NCBI GenBank assembly: GCA_030145385.1
Contig: JAQYVU010000009.1
Coordinates: forward strand, 1-64,000
Length of the DNA: 64,000 nucleotides
Origin: Desulfococcaceae bacterium
GTDB lineage: Bacteria; Desulfobacterota; Desulfobacteria; Desulfobacterales; Desulfosalsimonadaceae
Direction: 5' to 3'
Part shown: positions 8,236 to 16,927 of the stretch, in pieces
Position numbering within the stretch: the stretch's first letter is position 1
Layout: every line of letters begins with the position of its first letter
Position numbers and translations under genes: made by a program
The notes under the pieces: generated by a model
Told to the model about the DNA's origin: nothing
What the model saw: the letters and a program-made list of their open reading frames with translations, nothing else
Database searches by the model: none

Positions 8236-9588
8236 TCAGTTTTTTTTTGCGGATATCACGGATTCTCTGTAGCGCTGCATCAGCCGGAAGATGGTGTTTG
8301 CGCCAAAATGAATGGCGTCGACGGGCACCCGTTCATCAGCCGCATGAATGGTGGAAAAAAAGTCAAACCCGGGAGACAGATTCATGGGGGTAAATCCGTA
8401 GGTCTGGATGTTCAGCCGTGAAAAAAACCGACCGTCGGTTGCCCCTGGCAGCAGCATCTGAATGGGGATGCCTTCCGGGTCGGCTTCATGCAGGATATCG
8501 GCTAAGAGGTTGAACATTCCCAGGTCAGGTTCTGCAGGGCAGGGATCATAGCTGAGGATGTCAATATCGATATCTGTTCCGTTGCTCTGCCGGAGTTCTG
8601 CGATTAAATCTTCAGGGGTAATGCCCGGCAGCAAGCGACAATCGAGCTGAAGAGATATTTCCGAAGGGATTACATTGATTTTACTGCCGCCTTTGACAAC
8701 CGTTGGATTGACCGTGTTAAAAAGCAGGGGTTTGAATTTATCCCCCTTAGAACCGAGCAGTTTTAAAACGCTTCCGGTTAACATCGGATTGAGCAGCTGA
8801 CGCAGGATCAGTCCCGACGGCATCGGCATGGCAGACGCAATGGACTGAATCATTTGCCGGGGAACTTCGGTAATGTGCGGAGGCAGGTTTGATGTGCTGA
8901 TTTTGTTGATGAATTGTGCCATTTTGGACATGGCGCTGTTTTTTAACGGAAACGATCCATGCCCGCCAGGCCCCTTGATAGTTGCCTTGATCCAGCAGAT
9001 TTGTTTTTCCGATACCTGGATGGGATAAAATTTTTGTTGTCCCACATACATGGCGCATGCGCCGAATTCACCAATGGCATAACGGATGCCGGAAAACTGT
9101 TCCGGATAATTTTCTACCAGATACCGGGCACCGAAATTTCCGCCGGATTCTTCGTCGCTGAGAACCGCAAAAACGATATCCCCGGCAGGCTTCAGGTTTT
9201 CGGCCTTTGCCCGTAAAAGCGCGGCGGTCATCATGGCAACCATGCCCTTCATATCTAAAGCCCCCCGACCCCAGATAAACCCGTTCGATATTTTTCCTTC
9301 AAACGGTGGATGCCGCCATATTTGATTTTCTGTGGTCACCACATCCGCATGCCCGTACATGAGCAGGGGCGGGGCGTAGTTGCTTCCTTTAAGCCTGGCG
9401 ATTAAATTGGGGCGGCCGGGATCCTTTGCAATTAAAACCGATTCAATCCCGTTTTGTTTTAACAGGTCGGCAATATAGTCAATACAAGCCTTTTCATTGC
9501 CCGGCGGGTTGGTGGTGTCAAAGCGGATAAGTTTCTGCAGAATTTTTTCAGGGTAATGATAGTCGCTCGCGGTATCAGCGGAAGGCAT
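8236..9588 (-). CDS. M20-family metallopeptidase/deacylase
   Basis: This 450-residue protein has the M20 di-zinc hydrolase layout. YGHADVV gives the first metal His and Asp, GRGALDMKGM the bridging Asp, and SDEESGG the catalytic Glu pair (about residues 75-170). A lid/dimerisation domain follows, then PGATDGRFF near the C-terminus. There is no signal peptide. The family (ArgE/DapE/CPG2/PM20D1-like) cleaves N-acyl amino acids or dipeptides; the specific substrate is unknown. GGAGAA precedes the ATG. Its stop codon abuts the glycyl-radical-enzyme remnant, so the 3' end may mark a deletion junction. Confidence 0.87.
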   Translation of the reverse strand: MPSADTASDYHYPEKILQKLIRFDTTNPPGNEKACIDYIADLLKQNGIESVLIAKDPGRPNLIARLKGSNYAPPLLMYGHADVVTTENQIWRHPPFEGKISNGFIWGRGALDMKGMVAMMTAALLRAKAENLKPAGDIVFAVLSDEESGGNFGARYLVENYPEQFSGIRYAIGEFGACAMYVGQQKFYPIQVSEKQICWIKATIKGPGGHGSFPLKNSAMSKMAQFINKISTSNLPPHITEVPRQMIQSIASAMPMPSGLILRQLLNPMLTGSVLKLLGSKGDKFKPLLFNTVNPTVVKGGSKINVIPSEISLQLDCRLLPGITPEDLIAELRQSNGTDIDIDILSYDPCPAEPDLGMFNLLADILHEADPEGIPIQMLLPGATDGRFFSRLNIQTYGFTPMNLSPGFDFFSTIHAADERVPVDAIHFGANTIFRLMQRYRESVISAKKN

Positions 9589-9899
9589 GAAGCGTTCTCC
9601 AGTAATTTTTTCCGGGTTAATGGGACATCATTTAATAATTGTTGTAAATATAATATACTCGCAATTAGCTGCTTTGTATAGATTATCTTTTTTTCGCGCG
9701 TTTTTCAATTATGGTGGCTTTGTAAAAAAAATCCATTTGGAGCAAAGCGCCGTACCTTTGTGCTTTCAAAGTGTGTTATGGCTTTTGCCTGTTTTACTCT
9801 TGCCCCGAAAATGGCATGACTGTATATTAAAATTTCCTGATTTTATTGAAATGTTTTTATTTTACGCAATGCGTGGCACCTGTCGTGGAGGAGTGATGC
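9589..9899. other. Intergenic region between divergent M20 and penicillin acylase genes
   Basis: About 310 bases. It should hold the two divergent promoters, but I see no convincing -35/-10 pair, operator or RNA. A strong GGAGGAG ribosome binding site lies at its right end for the gene at 9900. Confidence 0.4.
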
Positions 9900-12455
9900 A
9901 TGAATGATTGCAAACCGGTTTTTAGATTTTTCAGACTTTTTGTTCTGGCTGGCCTGTTTTTTTCTGGGGGGCTGATGCTGTCCGGATGCTCTGATTTTAT
10001 GGATTTTACGCTAAGAAACACCGTTGATCCGGATATCGGTTCCATTGCCGTTGCCGGCATTGACGAAGAAGTGGTCATCCGGCGGGATGATCTGGGGGTA
10101 CCTGTCATCGAGGCCAAAAACTTTCAGGACCTGGCATTTGCAACCGGATATGTGATGGCATCCGACCGACTGGCACAGATGATATCATTGTCGCTGCTGG
10201 GGCAGGGGCGCCTGTCTGAAATGGCCGGCGATATTGCGCTGGATATGGATGTTTATGTGCGAACATTGGGTGGTGCCGATGCTGCAAGGCAGGAGTATGC
10301 AAGCCTGAATCCGGATATTAAAAAAGCCCTGGAGGATTTTTCAGCCGGGGTCAATGCCTATATCAGAACCCATGAAGACAGACTGCCCATGGATTTCATG
10401 CTCACAAGATATTCGCCTGAACCCTGGGAACCGGTCAATTCGCTGTATATTGTCAATGTCTATAATCTGGGCCTGTCGTTTAATCTGTCAGAAGAAATCA
10501 ACTACCTCAACATAGCCAAAAAAATCGGTCCAATGAAATCCGCCTGGCTGATCCCGATTTACCCGGATGAGCCGCTTGGTTTTGAAAAAGCAAAAATACT
10601 TGAAACCGTTGCATGGGATTCGGTAGGCGATGCCGCAAGCCTTCTGGCATCGGTTCATGATCAATTGAATCGGGTCATGATACCGCTGGGAACGCCTGCT
10701 TCTAATAACTGGGGGATCGCGCCGGCCATGACGCGCCGGCAGAAAAGTATTATTGCCAATGATACGCATCTGCCCCTGGAACAGCCATCCTTGTGGATGC
10801 TTATTCATATGAAATCACCGGGCCTTGACGCCGGCGGAATTGCCATTGCCGGGGTGCCGGGAATTGTCGCCGGATATAACGGCCATATCGCCTGGGGCGA
10901 AACCATGGTGATGGGTGACAACCAGGATATTTTTATTGAAAAGATCAAAAAGATTGACGGCAGAACACATTATCTTTATCAGGACGCCTGGTATCCGGTT
11001 GAGCAGCGAAAGGAAACATTTAAGGTAAAAGATGGAAAAGATGTTGTTCGCACCGTTTATACCACCCGGCACGGTCCCTTATTGAATTCAGCTCTGAAAA
11101 ATGAGCTGAAGAATGTGGCGCTGCCGGCAAAAATCGATTCAGGGTATGGTCTTGCTCTGCAATCGATGGCAACCTGCCCGGGACAGTTGTTTGACGGTAT
11201 GTTTCAGTTAATGCGGTCAACGGATATGGATGCCGCGCATCAGGCTATTCGAAAGATCAGGGGCATGGCGCTGAATTTTATCTATGGGGATGCGGACCGG
11301 ATTGCCTGGCAGGTGAGCGGAAGATACCCGCTGAGGAAATCAGGCCGGGGGCATCTGCCGTCACCCGGATGGACCGGGGAGTTTGACTGGACAGGATATG
11401 TGGATCCGGATGATCATCCATATGAGCATGATCCTGTTCAGGGATATCTTTTAACGGCCAATCACCGGACAGTGACGCCGGATCAGGATTTGGTTTTGTC
11501 CTCTTCCTGGTATTCTCCGGAACGGGCTGAACGCATAGAAACAATGATCCGGCAAACTGAAAAACATACCTGGGAGGATTCCGCAGCTATGCACAAAGAC
11601 CGGGTGGATCCTTTTTTTGAAAAATTTAAACATGCGGTTTTTCACCCGGACTTCATAGCAGACGTCCGGCAAATAATCGATTCATGGGAAAACAGCCGAA
11701 AAATGGCAAGGGCTGATGAGGCGCTTATCATTTTAAAAGGTTTTGACGGGAATATGCTGCCGAATTCCGCAGGAGCGGCGGTATACAGTATTTTCCGCCA
11801 TGAGTTTATCCATAATGTTTTTAAAGATGAACTGGAAGGAGAAGAAAGCAATGCCTGGAAAAATTTCATCTCCATGATCCAGGCAATTTACCCCGCAGAC
11901 CAGGACCATTTGATCGGGCGGGCAGACAGCCCTTTATGGGACAACGTTGAAACCGGGCATGTCGAAACCAGGGCGGAAATCATTGCCGATACCATGGCGA
12001 AAACCATATCAACCGCAGAGCAGGTGATGGGCAAAGACCGAGAAAATTGGGCATGGGGCAGTCTTCTGACGTATTCCTGGCAGACGCAGACCACCCGGAT
12101 GAAAGAATTTCTGCCTGCATTTGATCGTTTTGCCGTTGGCATGCTTGCCGGTTATACAGACAGGGGCCCTTACCCGGCCGGAGGGAATTACAATACCTTA
12201 AATGTGAGCGGGTTTCACAAGGGGGCTGACTTTAATGTGTGGCTGGTTCCGGCAATGCGTATGATTGTGGATTTCGGTCTGGATGAACCCATGATGCTCA
12301 CCAACAGCGGCGGTCAGTCCGGTAATCCGGCCAGTGATCACTATGATGACGCGATTGACGTCTGGTTAAATAGTGAGACAAGGTCTATGCCGTTTGGCGA
12401 TGAAAATATCAGGAAACAATATGACCGGGTTTATATATTAGCACCGAAACAGTGA
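9900..12455 (+). CDS. Penicillin acylase family (Ntn-hydrolase) lipoprotein
   Basis: This 851-residue precursor belongs to the penicillin G/cephalosporin/AHL acylase family. The N-terminus has a signal peptide with lipobox LSGC (Cys about 30). The alpha part follows, then the autoprocessing site before Ser268 in PASNNWG, the nucleophile generated by self-cleavage. YNGHIAWGET and a C-terminal NSGGQSGNPASDHYDD segment are also family marks. It hydrolyses amide bonds of acylated compounds, likely at the cell envelope. Lipid anchoring is less usual in this family. Substrate is unknown; N-acyl-homoserine lactones or acyl amino acids are possible, the latter suggested by the neighbouring M20 enzyme. 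Confidence 0.9.
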   Translation: MNDCKPVFRFFRLFVLAGLFFSGGLMLSGCSDFMDFTLRNTVDPDIGSIAVAGIDEEVVIRRDDLGVPVIEAKNFQDLAFATGYVMASDRLAQMISLSLLGQGRLSEMAGDIALDMDVYVRTLGGADAARQEYASLNPDIKKALEDFSAGVNAYIRTHEDRLPMDFMLTRYSPEPWEPVNSLYIVNVYNLGLSFNLSEEINYLNIAKKIGPMKSAWLIPIYPDEPLGFEKAKILETVAWDSVGDAASLLASVHDQLNRVMIPLGTPASNNWGIAPAMTRRQKSIIANDTHLPLEQPSLWMLIHMKSPGLDAGGIAIAGVPGIVAGYNGHIAWGETMVMGDNQDIFIEKIKKIDGRTHYLYQDAWYPVEQRKETFKVKDGKDVVRTVYTTRHGPLLNSALKNELKNVALPAKIDSGYGLALQSMATCPGQLFDGMFQLMRSTDMDAAHQAIRKIRGMALNFIYGDADRIAWQVSGRYPLRKSGRGHLPSPGWTGEFDWTGYVDPDDHPYEHDPVQGYLLTANHRTVTPDQDLVLSSSWYSPERAERIETMIRQTEKHTWEDSAAMHKDRVDPFFEKFKHAVFHPDFIADVRQIIDSWENSRKMARADEALIILKGFDGNMLPNSAGAAVYSIFRHEFIHNVFKDELEGEESNAWKNFISMIQAIYPADQDHLIGRADSPLWDNVETGHVETRAEIIADTMAKTISTAEQVMGKDRENWAWGSLLTYSWQTQTTRMKEFLPAFDRFAVGMLAGYTDRGPYPAGGNYNTLNVSGFHKGADFNVWLVPAMRMIVDFGLDEPMMLTNSGGQSGNPASDHYDDAIDVWLNSETRSMPFGDENIRKQYDRVYILAPKQ

Positions 12456-12564
12456 AAAGATGAAATCAGGCATGATAGGGTATTTTCAACGGGTCGGAAA
12501 TAATAATTGCCTGTTTTAAAGAAAATTGCCCGCATGCCTCAGAATGAAAAGGATTAGAATTTTT

Positions 12565-13584
12565 ATGGATCACAAGGGAAAACCATCGGCTTTGCAGGAT
12601 GTTCAGGTTCACCGGATAGACAGCAGCACTGTCGAATTATGCTGGGCGCCGAAAGAGAGAAAACCTACGGTTGCCGTATGCGCCGGCTTAAGAAGCAAAG
12701 ACGCATTGCAGGAAGTGCCTGTTGGTGAATCAAGTAACGGGTGTGTTACAATTACCGGGCTGGATCCGGCAACCCGGCATTACTATCATGTGGTCGATGA
12801 AGAAGGTGGCCGGATGGTGACTGCAGAGCGGCGTGTCCCCTTAGAAGGCGCTGTGAATTTCAGAGACATTGGCGGCTACAAAACCAGAGACGGGCGTGAA
12901 GTCAAGTGGGGAAAGGTGTTCAGGGCGGATGGTCTGGTCCGGTTGACCGAAAAAGACCATCTGATGATGAAGCAGATTGGGATTGAACGGGTATTTGATT
13001 TTCGAACACCGGCGGAAGTCAGCGAAGCCCCGGACAAACTACCGGAAGACGGGTCCATCACCCATGTCAATCTTCCGGTGACCCATGGAAAATTTGATTT
13101 TGTCGATGCCATGGCGCGGTTGAAACAGGGAGATGCCAGCTGGTTGACCCCTGATTTTATGGTGAACGGCTATATCAGAAATATCGAAGAGTTTGCAAGC
13201 GTCTGGGGAGAGGTGATTAATTGTGTCGCTGACTCAGAAGGACAGGCTCAGCTTTTCCACTGTACCGGCGGCAAAGACCGCACCGGAACATGTGCGGCAC
13301 TGATCCTTCTGATGCTGGACGTTGATGAAGAAACCGTTGTGCAAGATCACCAGCTTTCCAATATCTATATTGCTGGAATGCTGACAAAAATTTTAAAGCT
13401 GATTGAATCTTACGGCGTTGATCCGGACAAACTTGTTCCCTATCTTACTGCTCCGTTAGAATGCATCCATGCTGTTCTGGATCATATCCGAAACAAATAC
13501 GGGTCTGCTTCAGATTATCTGGAGAAAAAGGCGGGGGTCAAAAAAGAAACGCAGGAACTTTTAAAAGAAAAGCTCCTGCGCTGA
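12565..13584 (+). CDS. Tyrosine-protein phosphatase-like enzyme with N-terminal FN3-like domain
   Basis: The product is about 339 residues. An N-terminal beta domain (about 5-85; TVELCWAPKER and GLDPATRHYYHVV) resembles fibronectin type III. The catalytic domain begins at EGAVNFRDIGGY and holds the P-loop HCTGGKDRTG (Cys about 233), the CX5R motif of Y_phosphatase3 / IphP-type tyrosine phosphatases. No signal peptide is evident. I chose ATG 12565, 11 bases after AAAAGGA; TTG 12526 and ATG 12544 are in-frame alternatives. It follows the acylase gene by about 110 bases. The target is unknown. Confidence 0.87.
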   Translation: MDHKGKPSALQDVQVHRIDSSTVELCWAPKERKPTVAVCAGLRSKDALQEVPVGESSNGCVTITGLDPATRHYYHVVDEEGGRMVTAERRVPLEGAVNFRDIGGYKTRDGREVKWGKVFRADGLVRLTEKDHLMMKQIGIERVFDFRTPAEVSEAPDKLPEDGSITHVNLPVTHGKFDFVDAMARLKQGDASWLTPDFMVNGYIRNIEEFASVWGEVINCVADSEGQAQLFHCTGGKDRTGTCAALILLMLDVDEETVVQDHQLSNIYIAGMLTKILKLIESYGVDPDKLVPYLTAPLECIHAVLDHIRNKYGSASDYLEKKAGVKKETQELLKEKLLR

Positions 13585-13630
13585 TTTGTTTAATGCAAGT
13601 ATGATGATCTTGTGAAAATTCAGATTCGGA

Positions 13631-14194
13631 TTACTCGACTTCTGTAATTTCTATATCATCAATCCAGACGGTTCCCTTTGTCAGCAGAAAATCAAGGGTG
13701 ATTTGTTTTGCGTCCAGCGGTGCAATGGTTGTCAGTGTCAGGTTCTTCCACTCGCTTACCCCCTTCATTTCAAGCATCAGGTCTATCGTGGGAACCGGTG
13801 ACAGTCTTTTGGGTTTGTAATTGACCCGAATCGCCGGAGCGATAAAATTGGGGCTGTAACCCAGTCCTTTGGCTTTTATCCAGACGCTGAGCTGGTATTT
13901 TTTTCCGGGTTTGATATTCGTAATTTTCTTTTCCGGATAGAACAATACACTTCCGCCGGGCGGATTGATTTTTATCATATATGAATATGAGTCACTGTGC
14001 TTTTCCGCATCATTAAAGGCGAACTCGGCGGATGTCCCCCGGTAAGTTTTTGTGAGCCATCCTTCGGGAAGATTTTCAGTTGTTTTTGTCTCAAAGCTAC
14101 CATTGGGAACAATGTTTTTTGTCTTGCAAAGTGCGGGTGAAACAGCAATCAGGAAACTAACCAGAAAGATAATACCAGTGACAATTTTTTTCAT
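13631..14194 (-). CDS. Secreted protein with carbohydrate-binding-like jelly-roll domain
   Basis: This 187-residue protein has an N-terminal signal peptide (MKKIVTGIIFLVSFLIAV, cleavage near ALC-KT). The rest looks like a single beta-sandwich of the CBM4/9 type: it opens with IVPNGSFET and a PEGW segment, continues with KPGKKYQLSVWIKAKGLG, and ends with VWIDDIEITEVE, the usual last strand. There is no attached catalytic domain, so it may bind a surface glycan or be a structural envelope protein. It converges on the phosphatase gene. Confidence 0.7.
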   Translation of the reverse strand: MKKIVTGIIFLVSFLIAVSPALCKTKNIVPNGSFETKTTENLPEGWLTKTYRGTSAEFAFNDAEKHSDSYSYMIKINPPGGSVLFYPEKKITNIKPGKKYQLSVWIKAKGLGYSPNFIAPAIRVNYKPKRLSPVPTIDLMLEMKGVSEWKNLTLTTIAPLDAKQITLDFLLTKGTVWIDDIEITEVE

Positions 14195-14430
14195 TGTCTT
14201 CCCCTTTTGTTCGGATACTGTATTTAATACTCAAAATCGATCAATATTTTTTACACCAATATAATTTATAATAGGAAAAGAAGTTACGCAAGGGAAAAAA
14301 AATTATGTGTAAACGTTCTTTATTTGCGATTGCTAAAAACTTCATTCGTGTTTTGTATACCGTCAGATATGCATTTAATCCGAATTGTCTGTTGCAGTTG
14401 CGATATAGTTCCTAATTAATTAGATTTCTA

Positions 14431-14459
14431 TTGACACAAATCGAATAATCATATTTGAT
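14431..14459 (+). promoter_or_regulatory. Candidate sigma-70-type promoter ahead of the tandem lipoprotein array
   Basis: A perfect TTGACA is followed, after 17 bases, by TTTGAT. It lies about 97 bases before the ATG of the first array gene, within a 360-base AT-rich gap (14195-14555) in which I see nothing else. The -10 matches at 4 of 6 positions. Confidence 0.45.
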
Positions 14460-14555
14460 AAAATTATAATAATTCCTCATTAAAATAAATAGTTGTATTT
14501 ATTTTTCTAATCCGATGAGCTTGTTTTAGTTTTCGGTCCGGAAAGGGAGGAGTGT

Positions 14556-14996
14556 ATGGTGTCTCGTCAATGGCTCTTAATTATAGTATGTCTTTAGATG
14601 ACAGCTTGTTTTTGTATTCTCTCTTGTAGTGAGAAAAAAGAAGGTAAGGTTACTGGTACGGAAAGTGAGTTTGTGGTTCGACAGGATTCTGATAACGCTT
14701 ATGCGACTGATGCCAAAGGCAAGATAAAGAATGTGGGTGAAGTTGATGTGAAACAGTCAGTCGTCACCGGATACTGCAGGTCCTGAGGGGAATTGATTAA
14801 TCCCGGCAACTGGTTTGTGTCGGAGTATGAAAAAACTCCTGACCAGAAAGATAACATCAGATACCTGGCGGTGGAGGCTGAAGAAGAATTCAGTTTCAAG
14901 GGAGTTGCTTTTATCTATAATACAGTCCCTGAGAGATTTGAAACCATTCCGGAAAATCTGGAAATTGTTATTGCGTCATTCAAAACCGTACAATAA
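14556..14996 (+). pseudogene. First tandem lipoprotein paralogue, with in-frame TAG and TGA
   Basis: From ATG 14556, behind a strong GGGAGG, one continuous frame encodes the same family as the next four genes: VCL, stop, MTACFCILSC lipobox region, EKKEGKV, then KGKIKNVGEVDVKQSVVTGY, CRS, stop, GELI...W, and a terminal ENLEIVIASFKTV. Codon 14 is TAG (14595-14597), where the next paralogue has Leu. TGA (14784-14786) stands exactly where the paralogues have the second Cys of CxxC. Both are one base from sense codons and no frameshift exists, so inactivation is recent or one stop is recoded. A restart at 14598 would lose part of the signal peptide. Confidence 0.8.
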
Positions 14997-15080
14997 AAAA
15001 TTAAAATGATATTTTTTTCAGGAGTTTACTTTAGACTCGTGATGATTAAATAACAGCAAAATCAGTTTAAAAGGAGAACT

Positions 15081-15536
15081 ATGAGACATTGCTCCCATCG
15101 AATGACGGCAATCGCCTGCCTGATGACCGCATGCCTTTGTATTTTTTCATGCAAAACGGCAAAAGAGGAAAAAAAAGGCAGCCTGTCAATTACTGATACG
15201 GAATATAGTATTCGGCAGACACATGAAAATTCTTATGTCCTGGATGCGTGCGGAAAAGTAAAAAATGTGGGTGACGTTGATGTCAAAAAAGTGGTAATCA
15301 CCGCTTACTGCAAGTCTTGCGGTGAGGCAATGATAAGTGAAAATTGGTTTATATCGGATTGTGAAAAAACCGAAGAACAGAAAGATACCGTCAGTTATCT
15401 GGCCATAGGCGGAGAAGAAGAGTTCAGTTTCAAAGAAGTTGCATTCTATTTTGGTCCGGCCGATTTCCAACCGGACAAGTTTCCCGAAAAAATTGAAGTA
15501 GTCATAGAGTCATATGATGCTGTTGAAGATATTTAA
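15081..15536 (+). CDS. Small lipoprotein, tandem family copy 2
   Basis: This 151-residue member of the array has a signal peptide with lipobox-like FSC. A hydrophilic Lys/Glu linker follows, then one beta-rich domain: CGKVKNVGDVDVKKVVITAY, CKSC (Cys77, Cys80), a W, EKTEEQKD, EEEFSFKEVAFYF and the terminal EVVIESYDAV. The G.[VI].NVG.VDVK pattern recalls FxLYD-type domains, which are extracellular beta modules of unknown function; that link is weak. AAAAGGAG precedes the ATG. Likely anchored in the envelope facing the periplasm or outside. Confidence 0.82.
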   Translation: MRHCSHRMTAIACLMTACLCIFSCKTAKEEKKGSLSITDTEYSIRQTHENSYVLDACGKVKNVGDVDVKKVVITAYCKSCGEAMISENWFISDCEKTEEQKDTVSYLAIGGEEEFSFKEVAFYFGPADFQPDKFPEKIEVVIESYDAVEDI

Positions 15537-15600
15537 ATGATTTAATAAGTCATCAGGACTGATGAATATTGGTGTTGTTTTTATATGCCTTCATGGGGTG

Positions 15601-15633
15601 CCGGACGGTTTTTGTATTTCCGGACGGTTTTTT
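15601..15633. repeat. Short direct repeat between lipoprotein copies 2 and 3
   Basis: CCGGACGGTTTTT occurs twice, 6 bases apart. The two units can also pair through CCGGA/TCCGG, with a T run after the second, so this may act as a weak terminator. It could separate transcription of copies 2 and 3. Confidence 0.45.
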
Positions 15634-15738
15634 ATATGTAAATCGAGATTTGATTTTTGAGTTTTTTTGGTATATTAATTTGACCAATTTGAATGACGTA
15701 TAAATTTTATGATTTTGTTTTCAGGAGGTATTTTTTCT

Positions 15739-16185
15739 ATGTTTTTTTATAAGCGTATGGCGGCAATGATTTTGTTTTTATTGATTGCATGCCTTTGTTT
15801 TGCAGCCTGTGGTGAGAAAAAAGAAGGCAAGGTAATTATTACGGAACAGGAATTCAGTATTCGGCAGGACGCGGAATACAACTGGGTGGTCGATGCAAAG
15901 GGTAAGATCAGGAATGTCGGTGATGTTGATGTGAAAAAAGTGGTTGTCACCGGCTACTGCCGCTCCTGCGGTGATGTCCTGTCTGCAGGGATATGGTTCA
16001 GAAATAATGTCGAAAAAACATCGGAACAGAAAGATGTGATCAGTTACCTGACCGCCGGAGATGAAGAAGAATTCAGTTTTCGGGAACTTGCATTTTATTT
16101 TATGCCGGGCGGCCCGGGGCCGGAAGGCAAGATGCCGGATAACCTGGAAGTCGTTGTTGAATCTTTTGAAACCGTTGACGGTTAA
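15739..16185 (+). CDS. Small lipoprotein, tandem family copy 3
   Basis: The product is about 148 residues. The ATG at 15739 follows AGGAGGT; an upstream in-frame ATG at 15709 would put the Shine-Dalgarno inside the gene. Signal peptide and lipobox FAAC are followed by GEKKEGKVIITEQEFSIRQD, then the family core KGKIRNVGDVDVKKVVVTGY with CRSC, EKTSEQKD, EEEFSFRELAFYF and a terminal EVVVESFETV. It has a Gly/Pro-rich insert (GGPGPEGK) before the last strand. It is the closest to the family consensus. Confidence 0.83.
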   Translation: MFFYKRMAAMILFLLIACLCFAACGEKKEGKVIITEQEFSIRQDAEYNWVVDAKGKIRNVGDVDVKKVVVTGYCRSCGDVLSAGIWFRNNVEKTSEQKDVISYLTAGDEEEFSFRELAFYFMPGGPGPEGKMPDNLEVVVESFETVDG

Positions 16186-16373
16186 TGGATTTTTTTTCTA
16201 TACCATCGATTGATGAAAAAAATATGTGAGCGGCGAATTCTTTTGTTTGATGAACACTATGAATTGATATTGACTTGCCATTGTAAGTGAATTTTTAATA
16301 TTTAAATTGTCATATTGCATTGAGTTATTAAATTATAAAATTTTGTATTTTCAGCTGAAAAGGAGAATTCTCA

Positions 16374-16817
16374 ATGAAATCTTGTCAGCGGCTAATAATA
16401 CTCATTTTGACAATAGTCCTGAGCCTGAGTTTAATCGCCTGTGAAAAGAAAAAGCAGGGCAAGGTTGTAATTACCGAGCAGGAGTTTGTTTTAAGGCAGG
16501 ATAAAGAAAATCAATATACAATTGACGCAAGGGGCAAAATCAGAAATGTCGGTGAAGTGGATGTCAAAAAGGTGATTGTCACCGGTTACTGCAGATCCTG
16601 CAGTGAATTATGGATTGTCGGTCAATGGGTGATTACGCCGGAAATTGAAAAAATGCCCTATCAGAAGGATATCATCAGCTATATATCTGTCGGAAATGAA
16701 GAGTCATTCAGCTTCAAAGAAATCGCAGACATGTTATTGCGAGCTGATCAAAAATCTCCGAACTTGCCTGAAAAGCTGGAAGTCGTCATCGAGTCCTTTG
16801 AAACCGTGGAAGAGTAA
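16374..16817 (+). CDS. Small lipoprotein, tandem family copy 4
   Basis: This 147-residue protein has a signal peptide and lipobox LIAC, then KKKQGKVVITEQEFVLRQD and the family core GKIRNVGEVDVKKVIVTGY with CRSC, W, EKMPYQKDIISY, ESFSFKEIA and terminal EVVIESFETV. AAAAGGAG lies upstream of the ATG. It is separated from copy 3 by about 190 AT-rich bases and from copy 5 by 110, so each copy may have its own promoter. Function unknown. Confidence 0.83.
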   Translation: MKSCQRLIILILTIVLSLSLIACEKKKQGKVVITEQEFVLRQDKENQYTIDARGKIRNVGEVDVKKVIVTGYCRSCSELWIVGQWVITPEIEKMPYQKDIISYISVGNEESFSFKEIADMLLRADQKSPNLPEKLEVVIESFETVEE

Positions 16818-16927
16818 AATCAGTTTCTGGATGGATTTTAAACATATATTATTTATGCACGTTGATAGAAAATGCGGCATTGTAAATTATTAACATTATT
16901 TGTCAGATCAGATGAGGTAGGTAGCAA

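Noticed and set aside
9885-9899. GTGGCACCTGTCGTGGA-like sequence as a sigma-54 promoter before the acylase
   Set aside because: The -12 element is GG instead of GC and the match overlaps the ribosome binding site, leaving no room for a transcript start.
14595-14597. Pyrrolysine reading of the TAG in lipoprotein copy 1
   Set aside because: The codon lies in the signal peptide, where a catalytic residue is implausible; a Leu to TAG point mutation is simpler.
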